The notes beneath the pieces are model-generated. The model was not told the DNA's origin. It made no database searches and saw nothing but the letters and a program-made list of their open reading frames with translations. DNA of 64,000 bases, taken from NCBI RefSeq assembly GCF_900114065.1, contig NZ_FORS01000008.1, positions 115,265 through 179,264 on the forward strand, read 5' to 3'. Origin of the DNA: Stutzerimonas kunmingensis (GTDB taxonomy: Bacteria > Pseudomonadota > Gammaproteobacteria > Pseudomonadales > Pseudomonadaceae). Position numbers and translations under genes: made by a program. Of this stretch, positions 9,866-20,489 are shown piece after piece. The first letter of the stretch is position 1, and every line of letters begins with the position of its first letter.

Positions 9866-11683
9866 ATGACTGCTCAGAAGAAAATCACCGTTACCGACAC
9901 CATCCTGCGTGACGCCCATCAGTCGCTGCTGGCGACCCGCATGCGCACTGAAGACATGCTGCCGATCTGCGAAAAGCTCGACCGTGTCGGCTACTGGTCG
10001 CTGGAAGTCTGGGGCGGCGCCACGTTCGACGCCTGCGTACGCTTCCTAAAGGAAGACCCCTGGGAGCGCCTGCGCCAGCTCAAGGCCGCGCTGCCCAACA
10101 CCCGACTGCAGATGCTGCTGCGCGGGCAGAACCTGCTCGGCTACCGCCATTACAGCGATGATGTGGTCGAAGCGTTCTGCGCCAAGGCGGCGGAGAACGG
10201 CATCGACGTGTTCCGCATCTTCGACGCGATGAACGACGTGCGAAACCTGGAAACCGCGATCAAGGCCGTGAAGAAGACCGGCAAGCACGCCCAGGGCACC
10301 ATCGCCTACACCACCAGCCCGGTGCATACCGTCGAGTTGTTCGTCGAGCAGGGTCGGGCGATGCGCGGCATGGGCGTCGATTCCATCGCCATCAAGGACA
10401 TGGCCGGCCTGCTCACGCCGTTCGCCACCGGCGAGCTGGTGCGCGCGCTGAAGGCTGAGATCGACCTGCCGGTGTTCATTCACTCCCACGACACGGCTGG
10501 CGTCGCCAGCATGTGCCAGCTGAAAGCCATCGAGAACGGCGCCGACCACATCGACACCGCCATTTCCTCCATGGCCTGGGGCACCAGTCATCCCGGCACC
10601 GAATCCATGGTTGCCGCGCTGCGCGGCACGCCCTATGACACCGGCCTCGATCTGGAGCTGCTGCAGGAGATCGGCCTGTACTTCTACGCGGTGCGCAAGA
10701 AGTACCACCAGTTCGAAAGCGAATTCACCGGCGTCGATACGCGTGTGCAGGTCAACCAGGTGCCGGGCGGGATGATTTCCAACCTGGCCAACCAGCTGAA
10801 GGAGCAGGGTGCGCTCAACCGTATGGATGAAGTACTCGCCGAGATTCCGCGCGTGCGCAAGGACCTCGGCTACCCGCCGCTGGTAACCCCGACCTCGCAG
10901 ATCGTCGGCACCCAGGCGTTCTTCAACGTGCTCGCCGGCGAACGCTACAAGACCATTACCAACGAGGTGAAGCTCTACCTGCAGGGCCGCTACGGCAAGG
11001 CGCCGGGCACCATCGACGCCAAGCTGCAGCGCCAGGCCATCGGCGGTGAAGAGATCATCGACGTGCGCCCGGCCGACCTGATCAAGCCGGAGCTGGACAA
11101 GCTGCGCCAGGAAGTCGGTGCGCTGGCCAAATCCGAAGAAGACGTGCTGACCTACGCCATGTTTCCCGACATCGGCCGCAAGTTCCTCGAGGAGCGTGAG
11201 GCCGGTACGCTGGTACCGGAAACACTGCTGCCGATCCCTGACGGCAGCACCGCGACCGCTGCAGGCGGGCAGGGCGTGCCGACCGAGTTCGTCATCGACG
11301 TGCATGGCGAAACCTACCGCGTGGATATCACCGGTGTCGGCGTCAAGGGCGAAGGCAAGCGGCACTTCTTCCTTTCCATCGACGGCATGCCGGAAGAGGT
11401 GGTGTTCGAGCCATTGAACAACTTCGTCGGCGGCAGCGGCGGCAGCCAGCGCAAGCAGGCCAGCGGTCCGGGTGACGTCAGCACCAGCATGCCGGGCAAC
11501 GTGGTCGACGTGCTGGTCAAGGAAGGCGAAGTGGTCAAGGCTGGCCAGGCCGTACTGATCAGCGAAGCGATGAAGATGGAAACCGAGATTCAGGCGCCCA
11601 TGAGCGGAACGGTCAAGGCCGTGCATGTCGCCAAAGGTGACCGGGTGAACCCGGGCGATGTCTTGATAGAGATCGAGGGCTGA
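9866..11683 (+). CDS. oadA: Pyruvate carboxylase subunit B / oxaloacetate decarboxylase alpha-type
   Basis: A 605-residue carboxyltransferase plus biotin-carrier protein. The N-terminal HMGL-like barrel has TDTILRDAHQSLLATRMRTEDM, the PYC-OADA conserved domain follows, and the C-terminal biotinyl domain carries EAMKMET with the biotinylated lysine at 570. A Gly/Ser-rich linker (about residues 523-530) joins the domains. With PycA it converts pyruvate, ATP and bicarbonate to oxaloacetate. Despite the oad name there are no beta or gamma membrane subunits next door, so it is not a sodium-pumping decarboxylase. Confidence 0.94.
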   Translation: MTAQKKITVTDTILRDAHQSLLATRMRTEDMLPICEKLDRVGYWSLEVWGGATFDACVRFLKEDPWERLRQLKAALPNTRLQMLLRGQNLLGYRHYSDDVVEAFCAKAAENGIDVFRIFDAMNDVRNLETAIKAVKKTGKHAQGTIAYTTSPVHTVELFVEQGRAMRGMGVDSIAIKDMAGLLTPFATGELVRALKAEIDLPVFIHSHDTAGVASMCQLKAIENGADHIDTAISSMAWGTSHPGTESMVAALRGTPYDTGLDLELLQEIGLYFYAVRKKYHQFESEFTGVDTRVQVNQVPGGMISNLANQLKEQGALNRMDEVLAEIPRVRKDLGYPPLVTPTSQIVGTQAFFNVLAGERYKTITNEVKLYLQGRYGKAPGTIDAKLQRQAIGGEEIIDVRPADLIKPELDKLRQEVGALAKSEEDVLTYAMFPDIGRKFLEEREAGTLVPETLLPIPDGSTATAAGGQGVPTEFVIDVHGETYRVDITGVGVKGEGKRHFFLSIDGMPEEVVFEPLNNFVGGSGGSQRKQASGPGDVSTSMPGNVVDVLVKEGEVVKAGQAVLISEAMKMETEIQAPMSGTVKAVHVAKGDRVNPGDVLIEIEG

Positions 11684-11805
11684 GTGAAGGGTGGCTTGGC
11701 GGTCTGATCACGCCACGCCAGCGTCGTTTCGACTGTTTTGGCCGCGCTGCGCAAGCATGCGCGGCAGCCAGCGGAACGGACGGCGCGGGCAGTGTGTCCC
11801 CTTTG

Positions 11806-11829
11806 GGAGCCCTTGCGGCTCCTTTTTTT
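11806..11829 (+). terminator. Rho-independent terminator after pycA-oadA
   Basis: GGAGCC (11806-11811), a five-base loop and GGCTCC (11817-11822) are followed by seven T residues. It separates pycA-oadA from the permease gene starting at 11883. Confidence 0.85.
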
Positions 11830-11882
11830 CGAGCCAATGTCTGCCAGGGATCGGTCCATTGTCCAAGCTGTGGAGACTGTAG

Positions 11883-12824
11883 ATGGGTATCGACCCAGTA
11901 GTGCTGTTCTTCGTGTTCGGCCTGTTTGCGGGCCTGGTGAAGAGCGAGTTGAAGCTGCCGCCGGCGCTCTACGAGACGCTGTCGATCATCCTGCTGCTGG
12001 CGATCGGTCTGCACGGTGGTGTGGAACTGGCCGAACAGGCCAGTGCCGCATTGCTCGGCCAGTCGCTGCTCGTCTTGGCGTTGGGCGTGCTATTGCCGAT
12101 CCTGGCCTTCATCCTGCTGCGTGGCCTGCGTTTCGACAGGGTCAACGCGGCGGCGGTGGCGGCGCACTACGGTTCGGTGAGCGCTGGTACCTTCGCCGTC
12201 GTGGTGGCCTATCTGGCGGCGCGGGAAATCTTCTTCGAAAGCTACATGCCGCTGTTCGTGGCGATTCTCGAAATCCCGGCGATCCTGGTCGGCATTCTGC
12301 TGGCCAAGGGAGTTTCGCGCGATACCGACTGGAAGGAACTGGGCCGCGAAATCTTCCTTGGCAAAAGCATCATGCTGCTGCTCGGTGGCCTGCTGATCGG
12401 TGCGATCGCCGGCAAGGAGGCCATCAAACCGCTCGAACCGCTGTACACCAGCATGTTCAAGCCGGTGCTGGCGTTCTTCCTACTGGAGATGGGCCTGATC
12501 GCCTCCGGCCAGCTGGGCTCGCTCAAGCGCTACGGCTTCAAGCTCGCTGCCTTTGCGCTGCTGATGCCGCTGATCGGTGCGCTGATCGGCGCCCTGCTGG
12601 CGCGCTTCATGGGCCTGTCGCTGGGCGGTACGGCGATGCTCGCCACGCTGGCGGCGAGTGCCTCGTACATTGCGGTGCCAGCGGCGATGCGCCTGGCGGT
12701 GCCAGAAGCCAATCCGTCGCTGTCGCTGACTGCGTCGCTGGGCATCACCTTTCCGTTCAACATCCTGATCGGCATTCCGCTCTACCTGGCCCTGGCCGAG
12801 CGACTGATCGCCTGGGGGTTCTGA
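11883..12824 (+). CDS. SbtA-type sodium-dependent bicarbonate permease
   Basis: A 313-residue, strongly hydrophobic protein with about ten membrane segments, beginning MGIDPVVLFFVFGLFAG and containing LLLAIGLHGGVEL and KPVLAFFLLEMGLIA, features of the DUF897/SbtA family. SbtA imports bicarbonate with sodium across the inner membrane. It is followed after one base by a PII-like gene, the same pairing as SbtA-SbtB in cyanobacteria, and it lies directly downstream of the bicarbonate-consuming pyruvate carboxylase genes. Substrate is inferred from family and context. Confidence 0.85.
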   Translation: MGIDPVVLFFVFGLFAGLVKSELKLPPALYETLSIILLLAIGLHGGVELAEQASAALLGQSLLVLALGVLLPILAFILLRGLRFDRVNAAAVAAHYGSVSAGTFAVVVAYLAAREIFFESYMPLFVAILEIPAILVGILLAKGVSRDTDWKELGREIFLGKSIMLLLGGLLIGAIAGKEAIKPLEPLYTSMFKPVLAFFLLEMGLIASGQLGSLKRYGFKLAAFALLMPLIGALIGALLARFMGLSLGGTAMLATLAASASYIAVPAAMRLAVPEANPSLSLTASLGITFPFNILIGIPLYLALAERLIAWGF

Positions 12825-12825
12825 G

Positions 12826-13128
12826 ATGAACGCGCACAATCGTACGCTGCTGACCGTGATCTGCGAGGCAGCGCTGGAACACAAGCTGGAAGCCGACCTG
12901 AAAATCCTGGGCGCTCCGGGCTGGACCCTGTCGGACGCCCGTGGCAGCGGCAGCCGCGGGGTGCGCAGCGCCGGCTGGGATACCGACGGCAATATCCGCC
13001 TGGAGGTGATCTGCAGCCGCGAGATCGCCGAGCGTATCGCCGAGCACCTGCAGGCGCGCTACTACGAAAACTTCGCCATGGTCTGCTACCTGGCCGAGGT
13101 GGAAGTGCTGCGGCCCGAGAAGTTCTGA
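12826..13128 (+). CDS. PII-like (SbtB-type) regulator of the adjacent permease
   Basis: A 100-residue protein with ferredoxin-like alternation and a PII-like core: an N-terminal beta strand (RTLLTVICEAALEHKLEADL), a flexible glycine/serine loop in the T-loop position (DARGSGSRGVRSAGWD), and a C-terminal strand (FAMVCYLAEVEVLRP). It starts one base after the permease stop, so the two are translationally coupled. SbtB-type PII proteins bind adenyl nucleotides and gate SbtA. The uridylylated tyrosine of GlnB T-loops is not present in the loop. Family assignment is good; ligand is unknown. Confidence 0.8.
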   Translation: MNAHNRTLLTVICEAALEHKLEADLKILGAPGWTLSDARGSGSRGVRSAGWDTDGNIRLEVICSREIAERIAEHLQARYYENFAMVCYLAEVEVLRPEKF

Positions 13129-13201
13129 TCGAATCGACCGCTCGGCACCGTTGCGCTGTCCGCCGCCCCGGCGAGCAGACGGGGCGGGCGAATCGAGACG
13201 G

Positions 13202-13602
13202 CTAGCGCTCGAGCCGATGCTGGCTGCGCAATTGCTTTAGGTCGCCCTGGGTGCAGGTCAGGGGCGCAGGGCCTGTCAGGTCATAGCAGCGCTGACCGAA
13301 ACCCATGGGCCAGTAGATGATGCCGCCCGGCGGCCAGAAGATGGAGGCCACACGGAAGCGCGCGCGCAGCTTGCCCTGCTGCAGCAGTTCACCGTTCTGA
13401 CTGCTCAGCGTGTACGGGATACCGCCAGCGGCTGTCCAGAAGAATGGGCGCGCGTCTTGACCAGCCCTTGTGAGTATTGCTGCGGGCGTTCGTAAACGGC
13501 GACTTTGCTGTTCTCGGGCAGTTTGAAATAGGTGGCGGTGGAGCAGCCAGTGACGGCCAGTGCGAGGGCCAGAACGCCCGCGGCTCGTTTGAACATCATC
13601 AA
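13202..13602 (-). pseudogene. Frameshifted small lipoprotein gene
   Basis: The minus strand from ATG 13602 encodes a lipoprotein signal with lipobox VTGC (MMMFKRAAGVLALALAVTGC) and continues to about GLVKTR. It then shifts into an unrelated tail and stops near 13405. The natural continuation (PFFWTAAGGIPYTLSS ... FGQRCYDLTGPAPLTC) is present in another frame down to the stop at 13202. Removing two bases from the CGCGC run near 13449-13453 restores one reading frame of about 132 residues. This is either a genuine inactivating 2-bp GC duplication or a sequencing error. Function of the intact outer-membrane/periplasmic lipoprotein is unknown. Confidence 0.8.
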
Positions 13603-13905
13603 TTCTTTCCTTGTGGTGACGCCCAGGACACAAGGCCGTGCCCCGTAAAGCGGGCGGCACTATACCTGAGGCCGTGGTGAAGGCGAACGGTGGCGCCGCG
13701 CCGCAGGCGTGATCGTCATCGCGGATGAGGCGTGGTTCCAATTGCCTCGCGCGTTGTCTGAGTGGGACGACACCTCCGCAAGGCTGTGCTGGCCTTGTCA
13801 GATCGACAGGCAACGGATTGGTCCTGCCTAAGCCTGTGATGGGCGCCCCCCGATTGGCGTCTAGTAGCCTAAGGCGTGGCGCATAACCTATTTCTTGGAG
13901 TCTGC

Positions 13906-14814
13906 ATGCAAGAGCTGTTGAGCGAAATCCTCGATGAGGTCCGACCATTGTTTGGTCGGGGCAAGGTCGCGGATTACATCCCCGCACTGGCAGACGTACC
14001 GGCTGACCAGCTGGGTATTGCCGTGTGCAGCGCCGAGGGCGAGATTTTCGAAGCCGGCGACGCGCAGACGCCGTTCTCGATCCAGAGCATTTCGAAAGTG
14101 TTCAGCCTGGTGCAGGCCATCGCCCATCGCGGCGAGTCGTTGTGGGAGCGTCTGGGCCACGAGCCTTCCGGGCAGCCGTTCAATTCACTGGTGCAGCTCG
14201 AGTTCGAACGCGGTCGCCCGCGCAACCCGTTCATCAACGCCGGGGCGCTGGTGATCTGCGACGTCAACCAGTCGCGCTTCGCCACCCCGGAGCTGTCGAT
14301 GCGCGACTTCGTCCGGCACCTGTCCGGCAACCGGCAGATCGTCTCCGACACCCGCGTCGCCGAATCCGAATACCAGCACCGCGCGCGCAATGCGGCCATG
14401 GCTTACCTGATGCAGGCCTTCGGCAACTTCCACAACGATGTCGAAGCGGTATTGCGCAGCTATTTTCATCACTGTGCGCTGCGCATGAACTGCGTCGACC
14501 TGGCCCGCGCGTTCGCCTTTCTCGCCCGCGATGGTGCCTGCCCGCAAAGCGGCGAGACGGTGCTGGCGCCGCGCCAGGCCAAGCAGGTCAACGCGATCAT
14601 GGCCACCAGCGGGCTGTACGACGAGGCGGGCAACTTCGCCTATCGCGTCGGCCTGCCCGGCAAGAGCGGGGTGGGCGGCGGCATCGTCGCGGTGGTGCCG
14701 GGCCGCTTCACCGTCTGCGTCTGGTCGCCGGAGCTCAACGCCGCGGGCAATTCGCTGATTGGCATGGCCGCCCTCGAAGCGCTGTCGCAGCGTATCGGCT
14801 GGTCCATCTTCTGA
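13906..14814 (+). CDS. glsA: Glutaminase A
   Basis: A 302-residue serine-dependent glutaminase that hydrolyses glutamine to glutamate and ammonia. The beta-lactamase-like S-x-x-K catalytic motif is visible in [12 protein letters not shown], and family blocks [10 protein letters not shown] and [13 protein letters not shown] are intact. Start ATG 13906 has TTGGAG upstream; the longer GTG start at 13876 lacks one. It precedes the carbonic anhydrase gene by 52 bases on the same strand and may be co-transcribed with it. Length agrees with GlsA/YbaS family members. Confidence 0.95.
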   Translation: MQELLSEILDEVRPLFGRGKVADYIPALADVPADQLGIAVCSAEGEIFEAGDAQTPFSIQSISKVFSLVQAIAHRGESLWERLGHEPSGQPFNSLVQLEFERGRPRNPFINAGALVICDVNQSRFATPELSMRDFVRHLSGNRQIVSDTRVAESEYQHRARNAAMAYLMQAFGNFHNDVEAVLRSYFHHCALRMNCVDLARAFAFLARDGACPQSGETVLAPRQAKQVNAIMATSGLYDEAGNFAYRVGLPGKSGVGGGIVAVVPGRFTVCVWSPELNAAGNSLIGMAALEALSQRIGWSIF

Positions 14815-14866
14815 CGCGCCGTCGCGGCGGCGCCTACCCTTCGAATTCCTCTGGAGAGAACCAAGC

Positions 14867-15565
14867 ATGAATGACGGCAAGAAGAGCGAAACCGCCCAGG
14901 AGGCCCTCGAACACATCGTCTCGGGCGTCAAGCGCTTCCGCGAAGAGGTCTATCCCGAGCAGCGCGAGCTGTTCGAGAAGCTCGCCTACGAGCAGACACC
15001 GCGGGCGATGTTCATCACCTGCGCCGACTCGCGAATCATCCCCGAGCTGATCACGCAGAGTTCGCCCGGCGACCTGTTCGTCACCCGCAACGTCGGCAAC
15101 GTGGTGCCGCCCTACGGGCAGATGAACGGTGGCGTGTCGACCGCCATCGAGTTCGCCGTGATGGCGCTTGGCGTGCAGCACATCATCGTCTGCGGCCACT
15201 CCGACTGCGGCGCGATGAAGGCGGTGCTCAACCCGGCTCAGCTGGAGCGCATGCCGACGGTCAAGGGCTGGCTGCGGCATGCCGAGGTGGCGAAGATCGT
15301 CGTCGAGCAGAACTGTGGCTGCGCCGACCACAACACCCTCGGCATCCTTACCGAGGAGAACGTGGTGGCCCAGCTCGACCACCTGCGCACGCATCCCTCG
15401 GTGGCAGCGCGGCTGGCCAGCGGTCAGCTGTTCATCCACGGCTGGGTGTACAACATCGGGACCAGCGAGATTCGTGCCTACGATGCCGAGAAAGGCGAGT
15501 TCCGCCTGGTCGGCGACGGCCCGCTGCCGATGGCCACGCCGCGGGCGCGCTATCAGGTGAGCTGA
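14867..15565 (+). CDS. Beta-class carbonic anhydrase
   Basis: A 232-residue beta-carbonic anhydrase interconverting carbon dioxide and bicarbonate. The zinc-ligand motifs are intact: FITCADSR with the first Cys and the Asp-Arg dyad, then CGHSDCGAMKAVL with His and Cys. Start ATG 14867 has CTGGAGAGA nine bases upstream; a longer frame from 14759 overlaps glsA and is not credible. It stands close to the pyruvate carboxylase and bicarbonate permease genes, so it probably helps keep bicarbonate available for carboxylation. Confidence 0.94.
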   Translation: MNDGKKSETAQEALEHIVSGVKRFREEVYPEQRELFEKLAYEQTPRAMFITCADSRIIPELITQSSPGDLFVTRNVGNVVPPYGQMNGGVSTAIEFAVMALGVQHIIVCGHSDCGAMKAVLNPAQLERMPTVKGWLRHAEVAKIVVEQNCGCADHNTLGILTEENVVAQLDHLRTHPSVAARLASGQLFIHGWVYNIGTSEIRAYDAEKGEFRLVGDGPLPMATPRARYQVS

Positions 15566-15606
15566 AGCGCTTCCGGGCGGTTTCGGTCTGCTGACGAGGC
15601 GCGGGG

Positions 15607-16416
15607 TCAGCGACCACTGGCCAGCGTCGTGCCGCGCTCCTGAATCAGGTAGCACAGGTCAGGGGTCTTGCTGCAGCCGGCGTAGCCTTCGGCGATCACT
15701 TCCTCGAGCGCCTTCTGCAGGCGATTGACCACTTCGTCCGGCGTATCAGGGCTCAGTGCCAGATACAGCGGTTCGCTGCGATAGCTCAGCGCTATGCGCA
15801 GCTGGCTCTCGTCGACGCCCTGCAGCCGCGCGTAATGACGCCACACTGGGTCGGCCACCGCCCACAGGTCGATGCGCCCGGTCAGTAGTTTGCGCAGGTT
15901 TTCAGCGTAGTTGAGGCTGTTGCTGGTGCGGATGCCCTGGCTTTCCAGGAACAGGCTGACACTGCCGTTGGCGTGGCCGCCGATCTGGTAGCCCTGCGCC
16001 TGCTCCAGGCTGTCGAACTTCAGGCCACTATTGGCCGGCGCCAGCAGCACGCTGGCGTGATGGGCCAGCGGCCCGACCCACTTGAACTGACTGGCGTTCT
16101 GCGGCGTGCGCGCCACTGAGAACAGGCCGTGGGCGGGCTGCTGCCGGGTCTGCTCGTAGAGCCGGCTCCAGGGGCCGCGCAGGGTCAGGTTGTAGGCGAT
16201 GCCGGCGCGGCGAAAGATGTCGCGCACGGTGTCGGCATCGATGCCCTGCACATCGTCGCCGCGGGCGAAGCCCTTGCTGTTGGGGCCCATGTTGAATGGC
16301 GGGAAGCTGTCGGTTTGCAGAGTGATCTGATAGTTGGCAGGCAGTTCGGCCTGGGCGGCACATGCAGCGCTGATGAGCAGGGCGAACAGCGCCCCGGCAG
16401 TTCGGGATCTGGCCAT
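15607..16416 (-). CDS. Periplasmic family 3 solute-binding protein
   Basis: A 269-residue secreted protein with a signal peptide (MARSRTAGALFALLISAACAAQA, cut after AQA) and a type 2 periplasmic-binding fold: LQTDSFPPFNMGPNS near the mature N-terminus and DLWAVADPVWRHYARL in the second lobe. Start ATG 16416 has AAGGAG eight bases upstream; the 345-residue frame extending to 16644 overlaps the asparaginase gene and is rejected. No ABC permease or ATPase is adjacent, so it may be an orphan binding protein or signalling receptor. Ligand unknown, amino-acid-like by family. Confidence 0.85.
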   Translation of the reverse strand: MARSRTAGALFALLISAACAAQAELPANYQITLQTDSFPPFNMGPNSKGFARGDDVQGIDADTVRDIFRRAGIAYNLTLRGPWSRLYEQTRQQPAHGLFSVARTPQNASQFKWVGPLAHHASVLLAPANSGLKFDSLEQAQGYQIGGHANGSVSLFLESQGIRTSNSLNYAENLRKLLTGRIDLWAVADPVWRHYARLQGVDESQLRIALSYRSEPLYLALSPDTPDEVVNRLQKALEEVIAEGYAGCSKTPDLCYLIQERGTTLASGR

Positions 16417-16537
16417 GGCATCGGCTCCTTGACGCTTTTCTTGTTGTTGGCGTGAGCAAGGGTAGCGGTGCTGCAGGCACATCGCCAGCCGGCCGCGCTG
16501 CCCTGCGGGGCAACGCGCATTTTTGCCGGTGTCGTTT

Positions 16538-17521
16538 TCAGTCGGCCATTTCGCCGCAGAGGTCGCGGCAGAACCAGTGTTCCACCTCGGCATGGTCGAG
16601 CCCGGCGGCGAGCAGGGCGAACAACTTGCCCAGCGCTGCTTCACGGGTCATGCCGCCGCCGGAGACCAGACCGGCATCGCGCAAGCCGCTGCCGGTGGCA
16701 TAGACGTCGAAATCGACATGGCCGCCCGGGCACTGGCTGATCGCCGCCAGCACCACGCCCTGTCGATGCGCCTGGCGCAGCGCTTCGATGAACGGGACGT
16801 CGTCCGCCGGGCCGGTGCCGCTGCCATAGCACTCGAGCAGCAGCGCCTGAGCGCCGCTGGCGACCAGTGCCCGGACCTGCGCGGCGCCGACGCCGGGGTA
16901 CAACGGCAGCACCACGACCTGCGCCGGTCGCTGCGGCAACAGCGCCGGCGGACGTTCGCTGGCCGCTGCGGCGAGGCGTTTGCGCGGCGCCTCGGCAAAG
17001 GCGTCGAAGGCGTCGCTGCGCAGTTTACTGACCCGCGCGCCGTGCAGCAGCACGCCGTTGAAGAACAGTTGCACGCCGTGCACCTGCCCGGCCTGCAGGG
17101 CGCGCATGGCGCCGAACAGGTTGGGCCAGGCATCGCTGCCCGGGCTTCCCGCCGGCAGCATGGCGCCGGTGAGCAGCACGGGGATCTCAAGATCCAGCAG
17201 CAGGAAGGACAACGCAGCGGCGCTGTAGGCCAGGGTATCGGTGCCGTGCAACAGCAGCACCGCATCGCAGTCGCCCTGCGCCACGGCGTCCCGAACGACG
17301 GACGCCATCTGCAGCCAGTGGATCGGCTGCATGTTGGCGCTGTCCAGCAGCGGTTGCAGTTCGCGGAAGGTCCAGCTCGGTAGCGGCCCGGTTTCCAACG
17401 CCTGTTGCGCGCGCAGGCGGGCTTCGAAGCCGGAGGCCGGCATCAGTCCGGCGGCGCTCTGTTGCATGCCGATGGTGCCGCCGGTGTAGAGCACCAGCAG
17501 GCGTTCGATTGATTGGTTCAC
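16538..17521 (-). CDS. Type I-like L-asparaginase
   Basis: A 327-residue asparaginase/glutaminase-family enzyme. The first catalytic threonine is in LVLYTGGTIGMQQ and the second catalytic segment is LLLHGTDTLAYSAAALSFLL (Thr-Asp pair plus downstream Lys region). There is no signal peptide, so it is cytoplasmic, as for AnsA-type enzymes. It is next to an amino-acid symporter, so it likely hydrolyses imported asparagine to aspartate and ammonia. Confidence 0.9.
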   Translation of the reverse strand: MNQSIERLLVLYTGGTIGMQQSAAGLMPASGFEARLRAQQALETGPLPSWTFRELQPLLDSANMQPIHWLQMASVVRDAVAQGDCDAVLLLHGTDTLAYSAAALSFLLLDLEIPVLLTGAMLPAGSPGSDAWPNLFGAMRALQAGQVHGVQLFFNGVLLHGARVSKLRSDAFDAFAEAPRKRLAAAASERPPALLPQRPAQVVVLPLYPGVGAAQVRALVASGAQALLLECYGSGTGPADDVPFIEALRQAHRQGVVLAAISQCPGGHVDFDVYATGSGLRDAGLVSGGGMTREAALGKLFALLAAGLDHAEVEHWFCRDLCGEMAD

Positions 17522-17621
17522 ATGCGCTCCTCGCTCATTCGGCGCAGGCCATCAGGAATACGGCGGATGGGGCCAGCCCCGTGCGCGGTTGCGCAGAGGG
17601 CTGGCCGATCGCGGCGGAGCG

Positions 17622-19043
<1,422 letters not shown>

Positions 19044-19212
19044 GGCAATGTTCACCTTGTTGTCGTTGTTAGGGTGCCGGCGCGCGCCGCTGCGCCGTGC
19101 AAGCGGGGGATGTTTCAACAGTAGCGACGACAGGACAATTTCGCAGGTGGCCGCGATGTGACGCGACCTGATGCTAGAATGGCGACACTCGCGCCAACCG
19201 TCAGGGCATCCC

Positions 19213-20031
19213 ATGACCTCCCACCTCGCCGAAAACCTGAAGTTGCTCTGCAGTCATTACCGTTCGATTGCCGAGGTGTGCCGCAAGCTGGCCATCAATC
19301 GAGCGCAGTTCAACAAGTACCTGGGCGGGCAGAGCCGTCCCACGCCGTTCAACCTCAAACGCATTGGCGACTTCTTCGGCGTCGAGGGCTATGAGCTGGA
19401 AATGCCGCCCGAGCAGTTCGCCCGGCTGGTCGGGGCGCGCCATCCGGAAGCCCAGGCGCTGCCGCGGACCGATCCGCTGCTGGCCCTGCTGCAGCCGTTG
19501 CGCGAGCACGCCGCGAGTCTGTCGCGCTATTGCGGCTACTACTTCGAATACGCCAACTGCATGTCGGTGCCGGGCAGCATCCTCATCTCGCTGGTGCATC
19601 TGCGCGAGGAAAACGGCATCTACCTGTTCGAGCGTCAGGAGCGCCAGGAACGCGCCAGCCCGACCCTCGGCCACGCCGAGGACTGGGTACGCTGTCGCTA
19701 CCTCGGCGCGGCGTTCGGCCTGCAGGACCGACTGTTCCTGATCGACTACGAATCGCTGACGCTCAACGAGATGAGCCAGACCATCCTCATTCCCAGCTTC
19801 AAGAGCCGCATCACCCGTCTTAACGGAATGAAGACCGGCGTCTCTTCGGGCGACCGCCGCACGCCTGCGTGCACCTCGGTGGTGTGGGAATACCTGGGCC
19901 GCGAGATCAATCGGGTCAGCGCCTATCGCCAGGTGATGCTCTACAGCCCGGACGACCCGCGCATCGACCTGGACATCCGCGAGCGCCTGGCGACGCCGCA
20001 TGTGGAGAACGGGCTGTTCGGCATCGAGTGA
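19213..20031 (+). CDS. XRE-like helix-turn-helix regulator
   Basis: A 272-residue protein with an N-terminal XRE-type HTH (residues about 3-60: LKLLCSHYRSIAEVCRKLAI followed by NRAQFNKYLGGQSRP) and a C-terminal domain with no family I can name. Start ATG 19213 is preferred to 19171 because the first 14 residues of the longer frame look non-coding. It is divergent from the AgcS symporter gene by 169 bases, which suggests it regulates that transporter. The C-terminal part (about 100-270) may bind a small ligand; this is inference. Confidence 0.83.
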   Translation: MTSHLAENLKLLCSHYRSIAEVCRKLAINRAQFNKYLGGQSRPTPFNLKRIGDFFGVEGYELEMPPEQFARLVGARHPEAQALPRTDPLLALLQPLREHAASLSRYCGYYFEYANCMSVPGSILISLVHLREENGIYLFERQERQERASPTLGHAEDWVRCRYLGAAFGLQDRLFLIDYESLTLNEMSQTILIPSFKSRITRLNGMKTGVSSGDRRTPACTSVVWEYLGREINRVSAYRQVMLYSPDDPRIDLDIRERLATPHVENGLFGIE

Positions 20032-20035
20032 AGGC

Positions 20036-20476
20036 TCAGAGGATCTTGCGGTACTGGATGAAGCCCGAGCGTTCGGCGATGCGGTCGTAGAGCATGCGCC
20101 CCGTATAGTTGGTCTCCTGGGTCAGCCAGTGGACGCGCGAGGCGCCAGCGGCTGCGGCCTGGGCGTAGACGTGCTCGATCAGCGCCCGACCGATGCCTTT
20201 GCCGCGGGTGCCCTCGGCCACGTAGAGATCCTGCAGGTAGCAGTAGTCACCGCGGGTCCAGCAGCTGTGATGGAAGATCCAGTGCACCAGGCCGATGGCG
20301 TGGCCGTCATGCCAGGCCAGTGCGGCATGCATCGGCTCGGCTGGATCAAGGAAGCGCTGCCAGGTGAGGTCGCTGGTCTGCTCCGCAATCGCAGCGGCGT
20401 AGAAGCGTTGGTAGTTCTGCCAGAGTTCTCTCCAGACAGCGTGGTCGGCAGCGGTGATAGGGCGGATCTCAGGCAC
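20036..20476 (-). CDS. GNAT-family N-acetyltransferase
   Basis: A 146-residue GNAT protein: IRPITAADHAVWRELW at the N-terminus and the acetyl-CoA loop LYVAEGTRGKGIGRALI (R-x-x-G-x-G). Start GTG 20476 has GAGGA seven bases upstream. The longer frame to 20686 overlaps the PaiB-like gene in another frame and is not credible. It lies 13 bases after that gene and forms a unit with it; PaiA-type acetyltransferases pair with PaiB in Bacillus, so a polyamine-like substrate is conceivable but not shown. Confidence 0.85.
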   Translation of the reverse strand: MPEIRPITAADHAVWRELWQNYQRFYAAAIAEQTSDLTWQRFLDPAEPMHAALAWHDGHAIGLVHWIFHHSCWTRGDYCYLQDLYVAEGTRGKGIGRALIEHVYAQAAAAGASRVHWLTQETNYTGRMLYDRIAERSGFIQYRKIL

Positions 20477-20489
20477 AGTGCATTCCTCT

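Noticed and set aside
13165..13185. GC-rich hairpin after the PII-like gene
   Set aside because: GCCCCG/CGGGGC stem but no T-run; in DNA this GC-rich it is not evidence of a terminator.
13202..13987. 261-residue minus-strand frame extending to 13987
   Set aside because: Only the C-terminal part (from about 13450) is lipoprotein-like; the rest overlaps glsA and is a shadow.
15607..16644. 345-residue start for the solute-binding protein
   Set aside because: The extension overlaps the asparaginase gene and lacks a signal peptide at its own start; ATG 16416 has both signal and RBS.
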